Below are positions 38,201 through 46,880 of a stretch of DNA of 64,000 nt, in pieces. The notes beneath the pieces were generated by a model. That model was not told where the DNA came from and ran no database searches. It saw nothing but the letters and a program-made list of their open reading frames with translations. The stretch comes from Vibrio splendidus (lineage in GTDB: Bacteria > Pseudomonadota > Gammaproteobacteria > Enterobacterales > Vibrionaceae). Positions within the stretch are counted from its first letter, which is position 1, and every line of letters begins with the position of its first letter. The translations under genes and the position numbers were made by a program. The DNA lies in contig NZ_MCUN01000013.1 of the NCBI RefSeq assembly GCF_002873455.1, positions 186,001 to 250,000 on the forward strand, written 5' to 3'.

Positions 38201-38410
38201 GTAAGAGGTCACAACCATCGCATCTTTGATGGTAAAGGCAGGATCTTCTAAACGACCCAAACCGAAAAAGGCAGAGACACCACCAATAAGAAAGATCAGA
38301 GATAGCATCCAGCTAATGACTTTGTTACGTATAAAGTAAGAAGCAACACCTGTGATCTGATCATCACCCTGTTGATCGTCATTTTGGGGCTTATTGTTTA
38401 CTTCACTCAT
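35300..38410 (-). CDS. RND efflux pump inner-membrane transporter
   Basis: 1036 residues. Twelve membrane helices and two large periplasmic loops, the AcrB/HAE-1 plan. The proton-relay pair of acidic residues in helix 4 is visible in 'ALGMLVDNAIVVVEG' (GxxVDxAIVVxE). The first gene-end and the adaptor gene overlap by 8 bases. Together with two adaptors and an outer-membrane channel encoded elsewhere (TolC-type), it would pump toxic compounds from the periplasm out of the cell. The best family match is the branch with pump names like VexK/VmeV or OqxB-like, which I cannot resolve by eye. Confidence 0.92.
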   Translation of the reverse strand: MSEVNNKPQNDDQQGDDQITGVASYFIRNKVISWMLSLIFLIGGVSAFFGLGRLEDPAFTIKDAMVVTSYPGATPQQVEEEVTYPLEKAIQQLTYVDEVNSISSRGLSQVTVTMKNNYGPDDLPQIWDELRRKVNDLKVELPPGVNDPQVIDDFGDVYGILLAVTGDGYSYKELLDYIDYLRRELELVDGVSKVSVSGQQQEQVFIEISMKRISSLGLSPSTVFNLLSTQNVVSNAGAVRIGDEYIRIHPTGEFKNVEQLGDLILTEGGAQGLIYLKDVADVTRGYVEVPSNIIGYNGKLALNLGVSFAQGVNVVAVGEDFDRRLAELKYQQPVGIDISEVYNQPKEVNKSVSGFVVSLGQAVAIVIVVLLFFMGVRSGLLIGLILLLTVFGTFIFMQYFKIDLQRISLGALVIALGMLVDNAIVVVEGILIGTQKGRTRMQAATDIVTQTKWPLLGATVIAVTAFAPIGLSEDSTGEYCGTLFTVLLISLMLSWFTAISITPFFADIFFRGQKVDPDNEGKDPYNGMVFVIYKNFLEFCMKRAWLTMFVLVIGLGASVYGFGFVKQAFFPSSTTPMFQVDVWMPEGTDIRATNTKLKVLESWLAEQDEVEHITTTAGKGLQRFMLTYAPEKSYSAYGEITVRVKSYEVLEGLMLRFREHVNGQFPEIDYKLKQIELGPGGGAKIEARIVGSDPTVLRSIASQVMDIMRADDGAFNVRHDWRERTKVLEPQFNESQARRYGITKSDVDDFLAMSFSGKAIGVYRDGTTLMPIVARLPEDERVDIRNIEGMKIWSPALSEYIPLQQVTLGYELEWEDPLIIRKNRKRMLTVMADNDLLGEETASTLQKRLQPQIEAIEMPPGYSLEWGGEYESSADAQASLFTTMPMGYLFMFLITVFLFNSVKEPLIVWLTVPLALIGVTTGLLALNTPFGFMALLGFLSLSGMLLKNGIVLLDQIEIEMKSGKDPYVAVVDAALSRVRPVCMAAITTILGMIPLLPDIFFKPMAVTIMFGLGFATVLTLIVVPVLYRLFHKIEVA

Positions 38411-39488
38411 TGTTCGTCTCCTGAGACAATACTTCCACTGTCATCCCATCTCGCAATCGCGATACGCCTGCAACAACGACATGCTGCCCCATTTCTAATC
38501 CTTTCATGATCTGCAATGTTTTCTGATTCGCTTTTCCTAATACGACTTGCTGCTTCGCAACGGTATTGTCGTCATTAAGCACCCATACATAAGAGCTCTG
38601 GCGCGTTAAATCATCGCCATCCGCATTAAACACAGCTTCGATTGGAACAAGTACCCCAGCTTTTAAGTCCAAGCCGATATCTCGCCCATTTGACGTTACC
38701 TCAACGGCCATACCATCCAAAATCAAATCATCTTCCGGCATGGGTAGTACAAGCGTAACCGTGAACGTGCCCGTGCTTGGGTCAGGTTCAGTGGTGAACT
38801 CCTTAATACCCGCCGTGTATTCATTGCCACTTGGCACTCTTACCACAGCCTCAACATTCGATAACAGCTGTTCGCTAGGCTGATTCACGTATATTTGATC
38901 GGGCAGTTGAATCACCACCTCGACATCTTCAACGCTGTGAATATTCACAATTTGTTGACCAACCTGAATATTTTCATATTGGTCGACACTGACACGAGAA
39001 ATGATCCCATCAACAGGGGCACGAAGCTTAGTGAACGACAAGCGCAGTTTTGCAAGCTCCAACTCGGCATAAGCGATCTGGCGTTGAGCAGCAATTTCAT
39101 CAAACTGTGACTTCGCCAATAAACCTTTCTTCACTAGCGGACTTGAACGTCTGTATTGACTGTTAATTACCGTGTAACGCGCCTGCGCATTGTCGACATC
39201 CAGTTGATAATCGGTAGGGTCAAGCTCTGCAATGATGTCTCCTTGCGAAACACGTTCACCTTCTTTCACATCAAGCTTATTGATTTCACCAGCGATTCGA
39301 AAGCTGAGATGAGCTTTCTCGGCCGCGTTCGCTACTGCCGGGAAATAGAGTTTGTCGCTAAAGTCGATGACTGAAATCTCGATAGTTTTAACCAAGGGTG
39401 TGTTATTTACTTCTACAGCTTGTTTATCTTCACAAGCCGTAAGTAAAGCCAAACACGACAGTCCAGCGGCCACTTTGAGTGTTTTCAT
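38403..39488 (-). CDS. RND efflux adaptor (membrane fusion protein), second copy
   Basis: 361 residues from ATG 39488, chosen because a G-rich site (GGGGG) precedes it and it begins a lipoprotein signal (lipobox LLTAC); the frame extends to 39551. The lipoyl/barrel-sandwich halves (DKLYFPAVANAAEKAHLSFR, 'GDIIAELDPTDYQLDVDNAQ') flank a coiled-coil hairpin, as in AcrA/MexA. It lies between the first adaptor and the pump gene and overlaps the latter by 8 bases. It bridges pump and outer-membrane channel. Confidence 0.9.
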   Translation of the reverse strand: MKTLKVAAGLSCLALLTACEDKQAVEVNNTPLVKTIEISVIDFSDKLYFPAVANAAEKAHLSFRIAGEINKLDVKEGERVSQGDIIAELDPTDYQLDVDNAQARYTVINSQYRRSSPLVKKGLLAKSQFDEIAAQRQIAYAELELAKLRLSFTKLRAPVDGIISRVSVDQYENIQVGQQIVNIHSVEDVEVVIQLPDQIYVNQPSEQLLSNVEAVVRVPSGNEYTAGIKEFTTEPDPSTGTFTVTLVLPMPEDDLILDGMAVEVTSNGRDIGLDLKAGVLVPIEAVFNADGDDLTRQSSYVWVLNDDNTVAKQQVVLGKANQKTLQIMKGLEMGQHVVVAGVSRLRDGMTVEVLSQETNNE

Positions 39489-39489
39489 G

Positions 39490-40524
39490 TTATAGCCCCC
39501 TTTCCTTGATCCACTCTCGAACTTTAACGCCCGGTTCAAGACCATTGACACCAGAAGTTACGATACGATCGCCATCGTTCAGCCCTGAAACAATATGACG
39601 CTTTTCATCGATGATGATTGCGACATTTTCAACAATACCGTCGTTATTCACGCGCCACACAGAAACATCATCCCCATCGGTGATCATTGCTGATGTAGGG
39701 ATTTTTGTTGCTGCCGCTAACGCTGAAACTAGATGAACTGTGCCAGACATACCTGGCAAAATGCCTACGTCGGTTGGTCTTTCCATTACCATAGTGACTT
39801 TGTACGAGCCTGTTTTAGGGTCGGCTTCTGTATCAACTTCTTGGAAGGTTAAAACGTAGGAGTTACCAGGGAAAGCATCAAAAACCATGGTTGCATCCGT
39901 CTCAAACCCTGAAGAAAAGCGCGTGATAAGTTGGTCGGGCAATAAGAATACGACTTTGAGAATTTGATTCGTTTGAATATTCATCACACCTTGTTTGGCT
40001 GCGATATATTCATGGTTTTCAGCAGGAATGATAGAAATGGTACCATCGTAAGGCGCAACCAAAGTGGTATAGCGTAGGTTCGCTTTTGCTTGGTTAAGCA
40101 CCGCTTTGGCAGAATTATGATTGGCTTTCGCTTGGTCGAAGTCTTGCTCAGATACGACGCGGTCTTTACGCAGCTTAATTGAACGTTGGTATTGAACATC
40201 GGCAAGCTTGAAGTTGGCTCTCGCTTGCTTCTCTAACAACTGATATTCATCAGGATTAAGCGTTGCAAGCCCATCACCTTTGGTAACCTGTTGACCAGAT
40301 GTGACATCGATAGTCTGAAGTAACCCTGGAACACGAAATGCCAGTACTGCTTTGTCACCGGCTTCGGTGGTGGCCGGGAAACTACGTTCAAAGGCATTGC
40401 TGCCAACGGAAACAGTGAAGAGTTTGGCGGGTCTAGATTCAGGTTCAGGTACTGGAGGAAGCTCCTTACCACACCCAGACAACCCAGCTAGGGCAGTCAA
40501 AAGGACAACGGAGGCTCTATACAT
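39490..40524 (-). CDS. RND efflux adaptor (membrane fusion protein), first copy
   Basis: 344 residues with a lipoprotein signal (lipobox GLSGC, residue about 18). The AcrA-like plan is the same as in the neighbour: FERSFPATTEAGDKAVLAFR, 'GLATLNPDEYQLLEKQARAN', coiled-coil hairpin and beta barrel. It ends one base before the second adaptor begins. Having two different adaptors for one pump suggests a mixed adaptor (heteromeric) complex, as reported for a few vibrio and other pumps. It is the operon's first gene; the promoter must lie upstream of 40524. Confidence 0.9.
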   Translation of the reverse strand: MYRASVVLLTALAGLSGCGKELPPVPEPESRPAKLFTVSVGSNAFERSFPATTEAGDKAVLAFRVPGLLQTIDVTSGQQVTKGDGLATLNPDEYQLLEKQARANFKLADVQYQRSIKLRKDRVVSEQDFDQAKANHNSAKAVLNQAKANLRYTTLVAPYDGTISIIPAENHEYIAAKQGVMNIQTNQILKVVFLLPDQLITRFSSGFETDATMVFDAFPGNSYVLTFQEVDTEADPKTGSYKVTMVMERPTDVGILPGMSGTVHLVSALAAATKIPTSAMITDGDDVSVWRVNNDGIVENVAIIIDEKRHIVSGLNDGDRIVTSGVNGLEPGVKVREWIKERGL

Positions 40525-40615
40525 TGGTGATCATCCATATCTACAAATATTTTTATAACATAGATTAATCACATGTAACTTACCAGTTATCGTAGGATTT
40601 ATTTAGACAAAATTA

Positions 40616-40660
40616 TTAAAAAAAATAACGGCTTGGAATAAATTCTTCTAAACCGTTATC
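40616..40660 (-). terminator. Terminator of pspABC
   Basis: ATAACGG (40625-40631) pairs with CCGTTAT (40653-40659), with an inner GAAT/ATTC pairing. On the minus strand the stem is followed by eight T. It lies 22 bases beyond the pspC stop. Confidence 0.75.
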
Positions 40661-40681
40661 TAATGTTTTTCAGGTTTAACG

Positions 40682-41068
40682 TTACATGTTCTTAAATGCA
40701 CGGTCGACTTTGAAAGTATCTGAAGTCACATAAGCTTCCATGTTGCGAACACTGGTCTCTAACTTCTGGAAATCACCCTCTAAAGTGCCCAGTAAAGACT
40801 CTGCAGTTTGCCCTTTTTCCCAAGGCTTTTGCTTCAGCGTGTGCTCTTGTTTGGCTTTCATCTGATCGACATACTGAGGTGGTTGTTTTTCAAGCATAAA
40901 TGTCAAAGCTAAATACGCTAATAACACCAAAAAGCTACCACCAAGCAGTGCCGCCGAAATAACCAAGATGCGAACTAACCACACTTCAAGGCCAAAGTAG
41001 TTCGCTAATCCTGCACACACGCCAGACAGCTTACCGTTAATCGGATCGCGATACAGTTCTCTACTCAT
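40682..41068 (-). CDS. pspC: Phage-shock protein C
   Basis: 128 residues from ATG 41068 (the frame extends to 41098). The PspC domain 'RDPINGKLSGVCAGLANYFG' and the hydrophobic helix 'VRILVISAALLGGSFLVLLAY' are characteristic. The C-terminal amphipathic part reaches to MEAYVTSDTFKVDRAFKNM. PspC at the inner membrane senses envelope damage, with PspB, and signals to PspA. It overlaps pspB by 8 bases. Confidence 0.95.
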   Translation of the reverse strand: MSRELYRDPINGKLSGVCAGLANYFGLEVWLVRILVISAALLGGSFLVLLAYLALTFMLEKQPPQYVDQMKAKQEHTLKQKPWEKGQTAESLLGTLEGDFQKLETSVRNMEAYVTSDTFKVDRAFKNM

Positions 41069-41294
41069 AGTTTCGTCTCCAGTTAGGCGACTCCGCATCC
41101 AGTATTTTTTCTAGCGTTTTCACTCGGTCTTGCATAGATTCGGCTTGCTCAGAAAGCTTATGCAAGCGCTCAAGATCCGTTTCTGAAAGACCATTACTGG
41201 ATTTCTTCTTGCTGCGGTAATGTAAGAATAACCATAGCGGTGCCACGAAGATTAAAAAGACAATCAGCGGACCTGCAATTAGAAATGTTGACAT
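41061..41294 (-). CDS. pspB: Phage-shock protein B
   Basis: 77 residues from ATG 41294, which has AGGAG six to seven bases upstream (a TTG at 41300 also opens the frame). One N-terminal membrane helix, then a short coiled coil (SETDLERLHKLSEQAESMQD) and the C-terminal 'LEKILDAESPNWR' typical of PspB. It works with PspC in the inner membrane to sense stress. Middle gene of pspABC. Confidence 0.95.
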   Translation of the reverse strand: MSTFLIAGPLIVFLIFVAPLWLFLHYRSKKKSSNGLSETDLERLHKLSEQAESMQDRVKTLEKILDAESPNWRRNYE

Positions 41295-41308
41295 AGACAA
41301 CTCCTAAA

Positions 41309-41980
41309 TTATTTATCGCGGTTTTCAACTTGTTGCTTCAGTTTCGCCAGCTCTTTTTCAATTTCATCTTGAGCTTGTAACTCTGCAAACTCTTGGTCTA
41401 AAGATTTTGCGTTACCTGTTTTCGCGTAAACGTCCGCTTCGGCTTCTAATTCATCCACTTTACGCGAGAATTGTTCAAACTTCGCCATAGCTTCGTTGGT
41501 TTTGCTTGAATGCAGATGTTTTTGAACATCACGACGGTTGCTCGCTGCATTGTTACGAATCATCAATGCTTGTTGCTTTGCGCGAGTTTCTACGATTTTA
41601 GTTTCGAGCTTACCAATCTCACTGGTCAGCTTTTCGATAGTTTCGTGAACCAAGGTTTGCTCTGTGTGAAGGCTCTTAATGATGTCTTCAAGTTTTTGCT
41701 TTTCGATTAGCGCCGCTCTAGCTAGATCTTCACGTTGCTTAGTCAGTGCTAGTGTCGCTTTATTTTGCCAATCTAGAATCTGAGTTTCGATAGCTTCAAC
41801 TTTACGCGCTAGCTCTTTTTTATCTGCGATAGCTTTAGCTGAGTTAGTGCGAACCTCAACCAGCGTATCTTCCATTTCTTGGATAATCAGGCGAATCATC
41901 TTTTCAGGATCTTCAGCCTTGTCTAAAAGTGCGCTGATGTTGGAATTTACAATGTCTGCAAAGCGAGAAAAAATACCCAT
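41309..41980 (-). CDS. pspA: Phage-shock protein A
   Basis: 223 residues, almost all helical coiled coil, starting [20 protein letters not shown], typical of PspA/Vipp1/ESCRT-III-like proteins. PspA binds and inhibits PspF in the cytoplasm; on membrane stress it leaves PspF and protects the membrane as oligomers. AAGGAG lies at the correct distance. It is the first gene of pspABC, with a sigma-54 promoter at 42090-42104. Confidence 0.97.
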   Translation of the reverse strand: MGIFSRFADIVNSNISALLDKAEDPEKMIRLIIQEMEDTLVEVRTNSAKAIADKKELARKVEAIETQILDWQNKATLALTKQREDLARAALIEKQKLEDIIKSLHTEQTLVHETIEKLTSEIGKLETKIVETRAKQQALMIRNNAASNRRDVQKHLHSSKTNEAMAKFEQFSRKVDELEAEADVYAKTGNAKSLDQEFAELQAQDEIEKELAKLKQQVENRDK

Positions 41981-42089
41981 GAGGAACTCCTTAATTACAA
42001 TGATGGCAAATGCGCTTTAAAACGTTTTTCGATCTCTCAATCCACTTGCTCAAAAATTCACGTTTGTTGTTAAACCTACCATAAGTAAT

Positions 42090-42104
42090 CCAAGTAGCGT
42101 GCCA
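42090..42104 (-). promoter_or_regulatory. Sigma-54 promoter of pspABC
   Basis: On the minus strand the sequence reads TGGCAC-N5-TTGG, matching the -24/-12 consensus TGGCAC-N5-TTGC in nine of ten fixed bases and in spacing. It lies about 110 bases upstream of pspA, giving a leader of about 100 bases. The activator gene pspF is divergent, and PspF sites should lie between 42105 and 42296. Confidence 0.85.
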
Positions 42105-42296
42105 ACTTTTAAGACATTGTTTATCAGTCACTTACAATAAAATGGTGATTAACCTGAACCATGCTATGATGAATTTAGCCAAGTATTGGTATTTTTCACC
42201 ACTACAACTCTTTTACTTAAGCTATTTACGTTAAGTAATTTAAATAAGCTCTCTTAAATTACGGCCATCGGCGCTCAAGTCACACAAGGACCCGCT

Positions 42297-43319
42297 ATGC
42301 AGCAGAACCTCATTGGTGAATCACCTAGCTTTCTTTCCGTTTTAGATAAAGTGTCTCAACTCGCACCAATCGAAAGACCGATTTTGATCATAGGAGAGCG
42401 TGGAACGGGTAAAGAGCTAATAGCTCAAAGGCTGCATTACCTTTCAAGGCGATGGGATCAGCCGTTGATCTCACTTAACTGCTCAACACTCAGCGAAGGG
42501 TTGATAGATTCAGAGTTGTTTGGTCATGAGTCTGGTTCCTTTACTGGTTCGAAAGGTCGTCATCAAGGTCGATTTGAAAGGGCTGAAGGCGGAACACTGT
42601 TTCTTGATGAGCTCGCGACCACTCCCCTTTCCGTTCAAGAGAAGCTATTACGTGTTATTGAATACGGGCAATATGAACGTGTCGGCGGACAAAAAGCTCT
42701 AAGTGCCAACGTAAGACTGGTTTGCGCGACCAACGCTGACTTGCCAGATATGGCATTAAGGGGCGAATTCAGAGCCGATTTATTAGATAGACTGGCGTTT
42801 GACGTAATTACTATCCCTCCTCTTCGAGAACGAAAAGAAGACATCACGCTGCTAGCGGAATACTATGCTATTAAGATGTGCCGTGAATTAGAATTGGAGC
42901 TGTTTGTCGGTTTTGCTCCGTCTGCCGTTGAAGCACTGTTGGATTATTCATGGCCAGGGAATGTGCGAGAACTCAAGAACGTTATTGAGCGCGCCGTCTA
43001 TCAGCATGGCAAAGATCCATATCCCATTGAATCTTTAGTGTTTAACCCATTTAAACCCGCATGGAAAATAGATCAAGATTCCACGCTGGAAATTGGCAAT
43101 GAGCCTTCCAACAGCCATACTTCATCAGAGAGCTCGTCTTCTTTGCCGCTTGATTACAAAGCATGGCAAGAACAACAGGACATCAAGCTACTCAATCAAG
43201 CCCTAAAACAGAGCAAGTACAACCAGAAACAAGCCGCAGAATTACTTGGATTAACATACAACCAATTACGTGGAATGGTGAGGAAGTACGCGATTGTCGG
43301 ACAAGCTAACGATAAATAG
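42297..43319 (+). CDS. pspF: PspF, sigma-54-dependent activator of the psp operon
   Basis: 340 residues. The AAA+ domain starts at once, without an N-terminal receiver: 'GERGTGKELIAQRLHYLSRR' (Walker A), 'SELFGHESGSFTGSKGRHQG' (GAFTGA loop as GSFTGS), 'GGTLFLDELATT' (Walker B). The C-terminus has a Fis-type helix-turn-helix (NQKQAAELLGLTYNQLRGM). The GSFTGS form differs from the usual GAFTGA but is seen in PspF. AAGGA precedes the start. It is divergent from pspA. The absence of a receiver fits control by PspA binding. Confidence 0.95.
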   Translation: MQQNLIGESPSFLSVLDKVSQLAPIERPILIIGERGTGKELIAQRLHYLSRRWDQPLISLNCSTLSEGLIDSELFGHESGSFTGSKGRHQGRFERAEGGTLFLDELATTPLSVQEKLLRVIEYGQYERVGGQKALSANVRLVCATNADLPDMALRGEFRADLLDRLAFDVITIPPLRERKEDITLLAEYYAIKMCRELELELFVGFAPSAVEALLDYSWPGNVRELKNVIERAVYQHGKDPYPIESLVFNPFKPAWKIDQDSTLEIGNEPSNSHTSSESSSSLPLDYKAWQEQQDIKLLNQALKQSKYNQKQAAELLGLTYNQLRGMVRKYAIVGQANDK

Positions 43320-43378
43320 CTGTCTACACTTGATTATTATTTGGAGCCGAATAAATAAAATGTTAAATTGTCCGGATC

Positions 43379-43403
43379 TTGAGGCTCCTCTAACGCCTCG
43401 TTT
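43379..43403 (+). terminator. Weak hairpin between pspF and sapA
   Basis: GAGGC (43381-43385) pairs with GCCTC (43395-43399), followed by gTTTc. It is short and may only attenuate read-through from pspF into sapA. Confidence 0.35.
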
Positions 43404-43421
43404 CGAAAAGTATTTCTTTTT

Positions 43422-45044
43422 ATGAAAGCACTAATAAGACTATCACTGAGCATCTGCACGCTGAGCTTTTTAGCTGGATGTGGTGAGAGTGTGAATCACG
43501 AGCAAATTCGTGAAAAAGGCTTCATTTATTGCGGCCAAGGTAATCCTAGCACCTTCAACCCACAACTGGTTGATAGTGGCATTACCTCAGAATCGCTGAG
43601 CCCTCAGATTTTCGATACACTGCTTACTCTCGATCCAATGACTTACCGACCAAAACAGAACTTGGCAACAAGCTGGTCTGTCGATGAATCGGGTACAGAG
43701 TACACTTTCAAACTGCGCCCTAATGTTGCGTTCCAAACCACAGACTGGTTTACCCCAACTCGCAGTATGAATGCACATGATGTGGTCTTTAGTTTTGATC
43801 GAATCATTGATAGTTCAAACCCGTTTCATTATGTAGGCGGCGGCCTATACCCATGGTTTGCCGGTATCGACTTCCAAAACCTGATCGTCGATATCACTGC
43901 GGTTGATGACCTAACGGTGAAATTCCATTTAAGTCGTCCAGACAATTCGTTTCTCAACAATATCGCCACCAGCTATGCGGTCATTCATTCTAAAGAATAT
44001 GCCAATAAACTCATTGCTGCGGATGAGAAGAATGAAATGGACTCCAAGCCCGTTGGCACAGGTCCTTTCTACTTAGATGAATACCAAATCAATGATCTAG
44101 TACGCTTGAAAAAGAACAAGCACTATTGGAAGGGTGAAGTAGAAATGGATCAAGTTGTGTTTGATACTTCACAACGTGGGACGGGGACTCTTGCCAAGCT
44201 ACTACGTAGTGAATGTGATGTGTTGAACTCACCGATTTCTAGTCAGATTCCTATTATTCAAGCTCATGAAGAGTTGAAGATTTCCGCCACGCCTGCGGTT
44301 AATGTGTCTTTCATCGCACTGAACACTGAGCACCCCGCACTACGTGACTCACGAGTGCGCAAAGCATTGAACTTGGCTATCAATCGTCAGAACATTCTTG
44401 ATTCTGTGTACTACGGTACAGGCACAAAAGCCTACACCTTACTCCCTCCTACTTCTTGGGCTTATCAAAAAGACAGCGTTCAAGTTCGTTACGACCGAAA
44501 CTACGCGGTTGCGCTTCTAAAAGAAGCAGGCGTCGAACCGGGATTAGAACTTTCAATGTGGGTGCCATTGGAGCCAAGAGCTTACAACCCAAGCCCAAGA
44601 AAAACAGCAGAGTTAATCCAAGCAAATTTAGCTGATATTGGTATCGAACTTAAGCTCTATACTGACGACCGATTTGATCGTACACAGCTGTCATCAATTT
44701 CCTCCACAGACTTATTACTCACAGGTTGGATCGGCAACACGGGCGATCCAGACAACTTCTTACGTCCGCTTCTCTCATGCAGCTCAGAACGCGCGGGATT
44801 AAACGTCTCTATGTGGTGTAATTCAGACTTTGATTTCCTTCTCGACTTGGCATTGGAAATCAATCAACAAAGGCATCGCGTGAATCTGTATCGACAAGCC
44901 CAAAACATATTGAATGAAGAGGTTCCTGTGATTCCTCTCGCTCATGGCGTGCAATTTCGCGTGCACGATCGTTCGCTAACAGGCTTCAAACAGAGCCCAT
45001 TCAATGCCCAACCTTTTGATCAAGTCAGAAGAGAGGTGCGGTGA
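43422..45044 (+). CDS. sapA: Peptide ABC transporter binding protein SapA
   Basis: 540 residues with a lipoprotein signal (lipobox LAGC, Cys about residue 20) and an SBP_bac_5 fold: GNPSTFNPQLVDSGIT, 'VKFHLSRPDNSFLNNIATSY', 'DSKPVGTGPFYLDEY'. It is the first gene of sapABCDF, which follows pspF directly. In enteric bacteria the Sap importer takes up antimicrobial peptides or, in E. coli, is linked to putrescine export and K+ uptake, so the substrate here is open. Overlaps sapB by 4 bases. Confidence 0.93.
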   Translation: MKALIRLSLSICTLSFLAGCGESVNHEQIREKGFIYCGQGNPSTFNPQLVDSGITSESLSPQIFDTLLTLDPMTYRPKQNLATSWSVDESGTEYTFKLRPNVAFQTTDWFTPTRSMNAHDVVFSFDRIIDSSNPFHYVGGGLYPWFAGIDFQNLIVDITAVDDLTVKFHLSRPDNSFLNNIATSYAVIHSKEYANKLIAADEKNEMDSKPVGTGPFYLDEYQINDLVRLKKNKHYWKGEVEMDQVVFDTSQRGTGTLAKLLRSECDVLNSPISSQIPIIQAHEELKISATPAVNVSFIALNTEHPALRDSRVRKALNLAINRQNILDSVYYGTGTKAYTLLPPTSWAYQKDSVQVRYDRNYAVALLKEAGVEPGLELSMWVPLEPRAYNPSPRKTAELIQANLADIGIELKLYTDDRFDRTQLSSISSTDLLLTGWIGNTGDPDNFLRPLLSCSSERAGLNVSMWCNSDFDFLLDLALEINQQRHRVNLYRQAQNILNEEVPVIPLAHGVQFRVHDRSLTGFKQSPFNAQPFDQVRREVR

Positions 45045-46006
45045 TGTTTTGGTATACCTTAAGACGTGTAAACTTATTCATTATTACTCTGGGGATTCTG
45101 ACTTTAGTTGGCTTCGCTCTGCTTCGATTAGATCAAACCTCACCTTGGGCGATTCAAGATTTTTGGCCCGGTTGGCTTAGCTATATCACAGAATTATCGA
45201 CACTGAACTTTGGCTTGAGCAAACAAGGGGCGCCTATCATCGATGAGCTTGTCGTGGTATTCCCTGCAACGTTAGAACTGTGTTTCTTTGCCTTTGTTCT
45301 GGCTCTGTTTATCGGTATTCCTTTCGGCACGATTGCAGGTATGAGACAAGGCAAGTTTGTCGATACAACAATATCGTTTACTTCAATGGCTGGTTACTCT
45401 GCGCCTATATTTTGGGTCGCATTACTAATGATCATGGTGTTTTCGTTGCACTTTGAGATGTTCCCTGTTGGTGGCCGATACGATCTACTTTATGAAATTG
45501 AGCACGTCACAGGCTTCGCTATGATTGATGCTTTTTTTGCCGAAGGTCGTTACCGAGCGCACGCATTGCAAAGTGTTATCGAGCATATGGCGTTACCGTG
45601 TCTTGTTTTAGCACTAGCCCCCACGACTCAGGTAATTCGACTGATGAGAGCGTCAGTGGCTGAAGTGATGACTCAAAACTACATCCGCGCCGCACGAATT
45701 AAAGGTCTTTCAACAAGAGAGATCGTCACGCAGCACGTGTTAAGAAATGCGATACCACCAATTATTCCAAAGGTTGGCGTTCAACTATCCAGTATGTTAA
45801 CGCTCGCTATCATTACCGAGTCTATTTTTAACTGGCCGGGTATTGGCCGCTGGTTGTTGGATGCTTTATCTAATCAAGATTACGTTTCAATTCAAGCTGG
45901 CGTAATTGTGGTAGCAACCTTGGTTTTGACCGCAAACATTCTGTCCGATCTACTGGGCGCGATGGTCAATCCACTGGTAAGGAAGGAATGGTATGCTAAC
46001 AAATAA
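45041..46006 (+). CDS. sapB: Sap ABC transporter permease SapB
   Basis: 321 residues, six membrane helices of the DppB/OppB type; the EAA loop is 'YIRAARIKGLSTREIVTQHV' (about residue 215-235). It overlaps sapA by 4 and sapC by 14 bases. It forms one half of the membrane channel with SapC. Confidence 0.93.
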   Translation: MMFWYTLRRVNLFIITLGILTLVGFALLRLDQTSPWAIQDFWPGWLSYITELSTLNFGLSKQGAPIIDELVVVFPATLELCFFAFVLALFIGIPFGTIAGMRQGKFVDTTISFTSMAGYSAPIFWVALLMIMVFSLHFEMFPVGGRYDLLYEIEHVTGFAMIDAFFAEGRYRAHALQSVIEHMALPCLVLALAPTTQVIRLMRASVAEVMTQNYIRAARIKGLSTREIVTQHVLRNAIPPIIPKVGVQLSSMLTLAIITESIFNWPGIGRWLLDALSNQDYVSIQAGVIVVATLVLTANILSDLLGAMVNPLVRKEWYANK

Positions 46007-46880
46007 CGTCTACCAAGAAGAACAGATTCCAACCCAGTTCGAGCGTTTCTGGCGCAGTTTCCGTGGCAATAATCTCGCTATGTTTGGACTATGGTGTTTG
46101 GTCTTGATCATACTGATCACCGTCACTTCACCATGGCTAGCACCGCATGATGCTCAAGAACAAACGGGGCACCTGTTGACCCCACCCTCTTGGGATCCTT
46201 CAGGTACGGTTGAGTATTTCTTAGGTACCGATGACTTAGGCCGAGATATTCTTTCTCGTCTGATTATCGGCTCTCAGCTGACGTTTGGTGCGGCGGTTGT
46301 GATTACCTTTATCGCAGCAGTCATTGGTTGCCTTATTGGCGTACTTGCAGGAATGACTCGAGGATTACTATCAAGCACGCTAAACCACCTGCTTGATACC
46401 GTTATGTCGATTCCGTCTCTGTTACTAGCCATTATTTTCGTAGCGTTTCTTGGTTTTGGCGAGTTTAATATCTTACTTGCCTTGTGTTTGGCATTGATTC
46501 CACGCTTTATTCGTTCGGTATACATTGCCGTGCACGCTGAGGTAGAAAAAGACTATATTTTGGCTTCTCGCCTCGATGGTGCGAACGACTTCTACCTGTT
46601 ATGGAATTCAATCCTTCCTAATATTCTTACCGTGGTGGCACTTGAAATTACACTGGCATTGTCAGTCGCAATTCTTGATATCACGGCTTTGGGTTTCTTA
46701 GGGCTTGGCGCTCAAGCACCAAGTACCGAATGGGGCTCAATTTTGGGTGACTCTGTAGAGCTGATTTACCTTGCGCCATGGACAGTAACCCTACCCGGCT
46801 TAGCCATTATGTTTACAGTGATCGTGATTAACCTTGTCGGTGAAGGTGTTCGCCAAGCGCTAAATGCAGGAATCGAATAA
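45993..46880 (+). CDS. sapC: Sap ABC transporter permease SapC
   Basis: 295 residues of the DppC/OppC type: N-terminal membrane helix after a short cytoplasmic part, then five more helices. [18 protein letters not shown] is the conserved periplasmic-entry motif and '[19 protein letters not shown]' the EAA loop. It overlaps sapB and ends at the base where sapD starts. Confidence 0.94.
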   Translation: MLTNNVYQEEQIPTQFERFWRSFRGNNLAMFGLWCLVLIILITVTSPWLAPHDAQEQTGHLLTPPSWDPSGTVEYFLGTDDLGRDILSRLIIGSQLTFGAAVVITFIAAVIGCLIGVLAGMTRGLLSSTLNHLLDTVMSIPSLLLAIIFVAFLGFGEFNILLALCLALIPRFIRSVYIAVHAEVEKDYILASRLDGANDFYLLWNSILPNILTVVALEITLALSVAILDITALGFLGLGAQAPSTEWGSILGDSVELIYLAPWTVTLPGLAIMFTVIVINLVGEGVRQALNAGIE

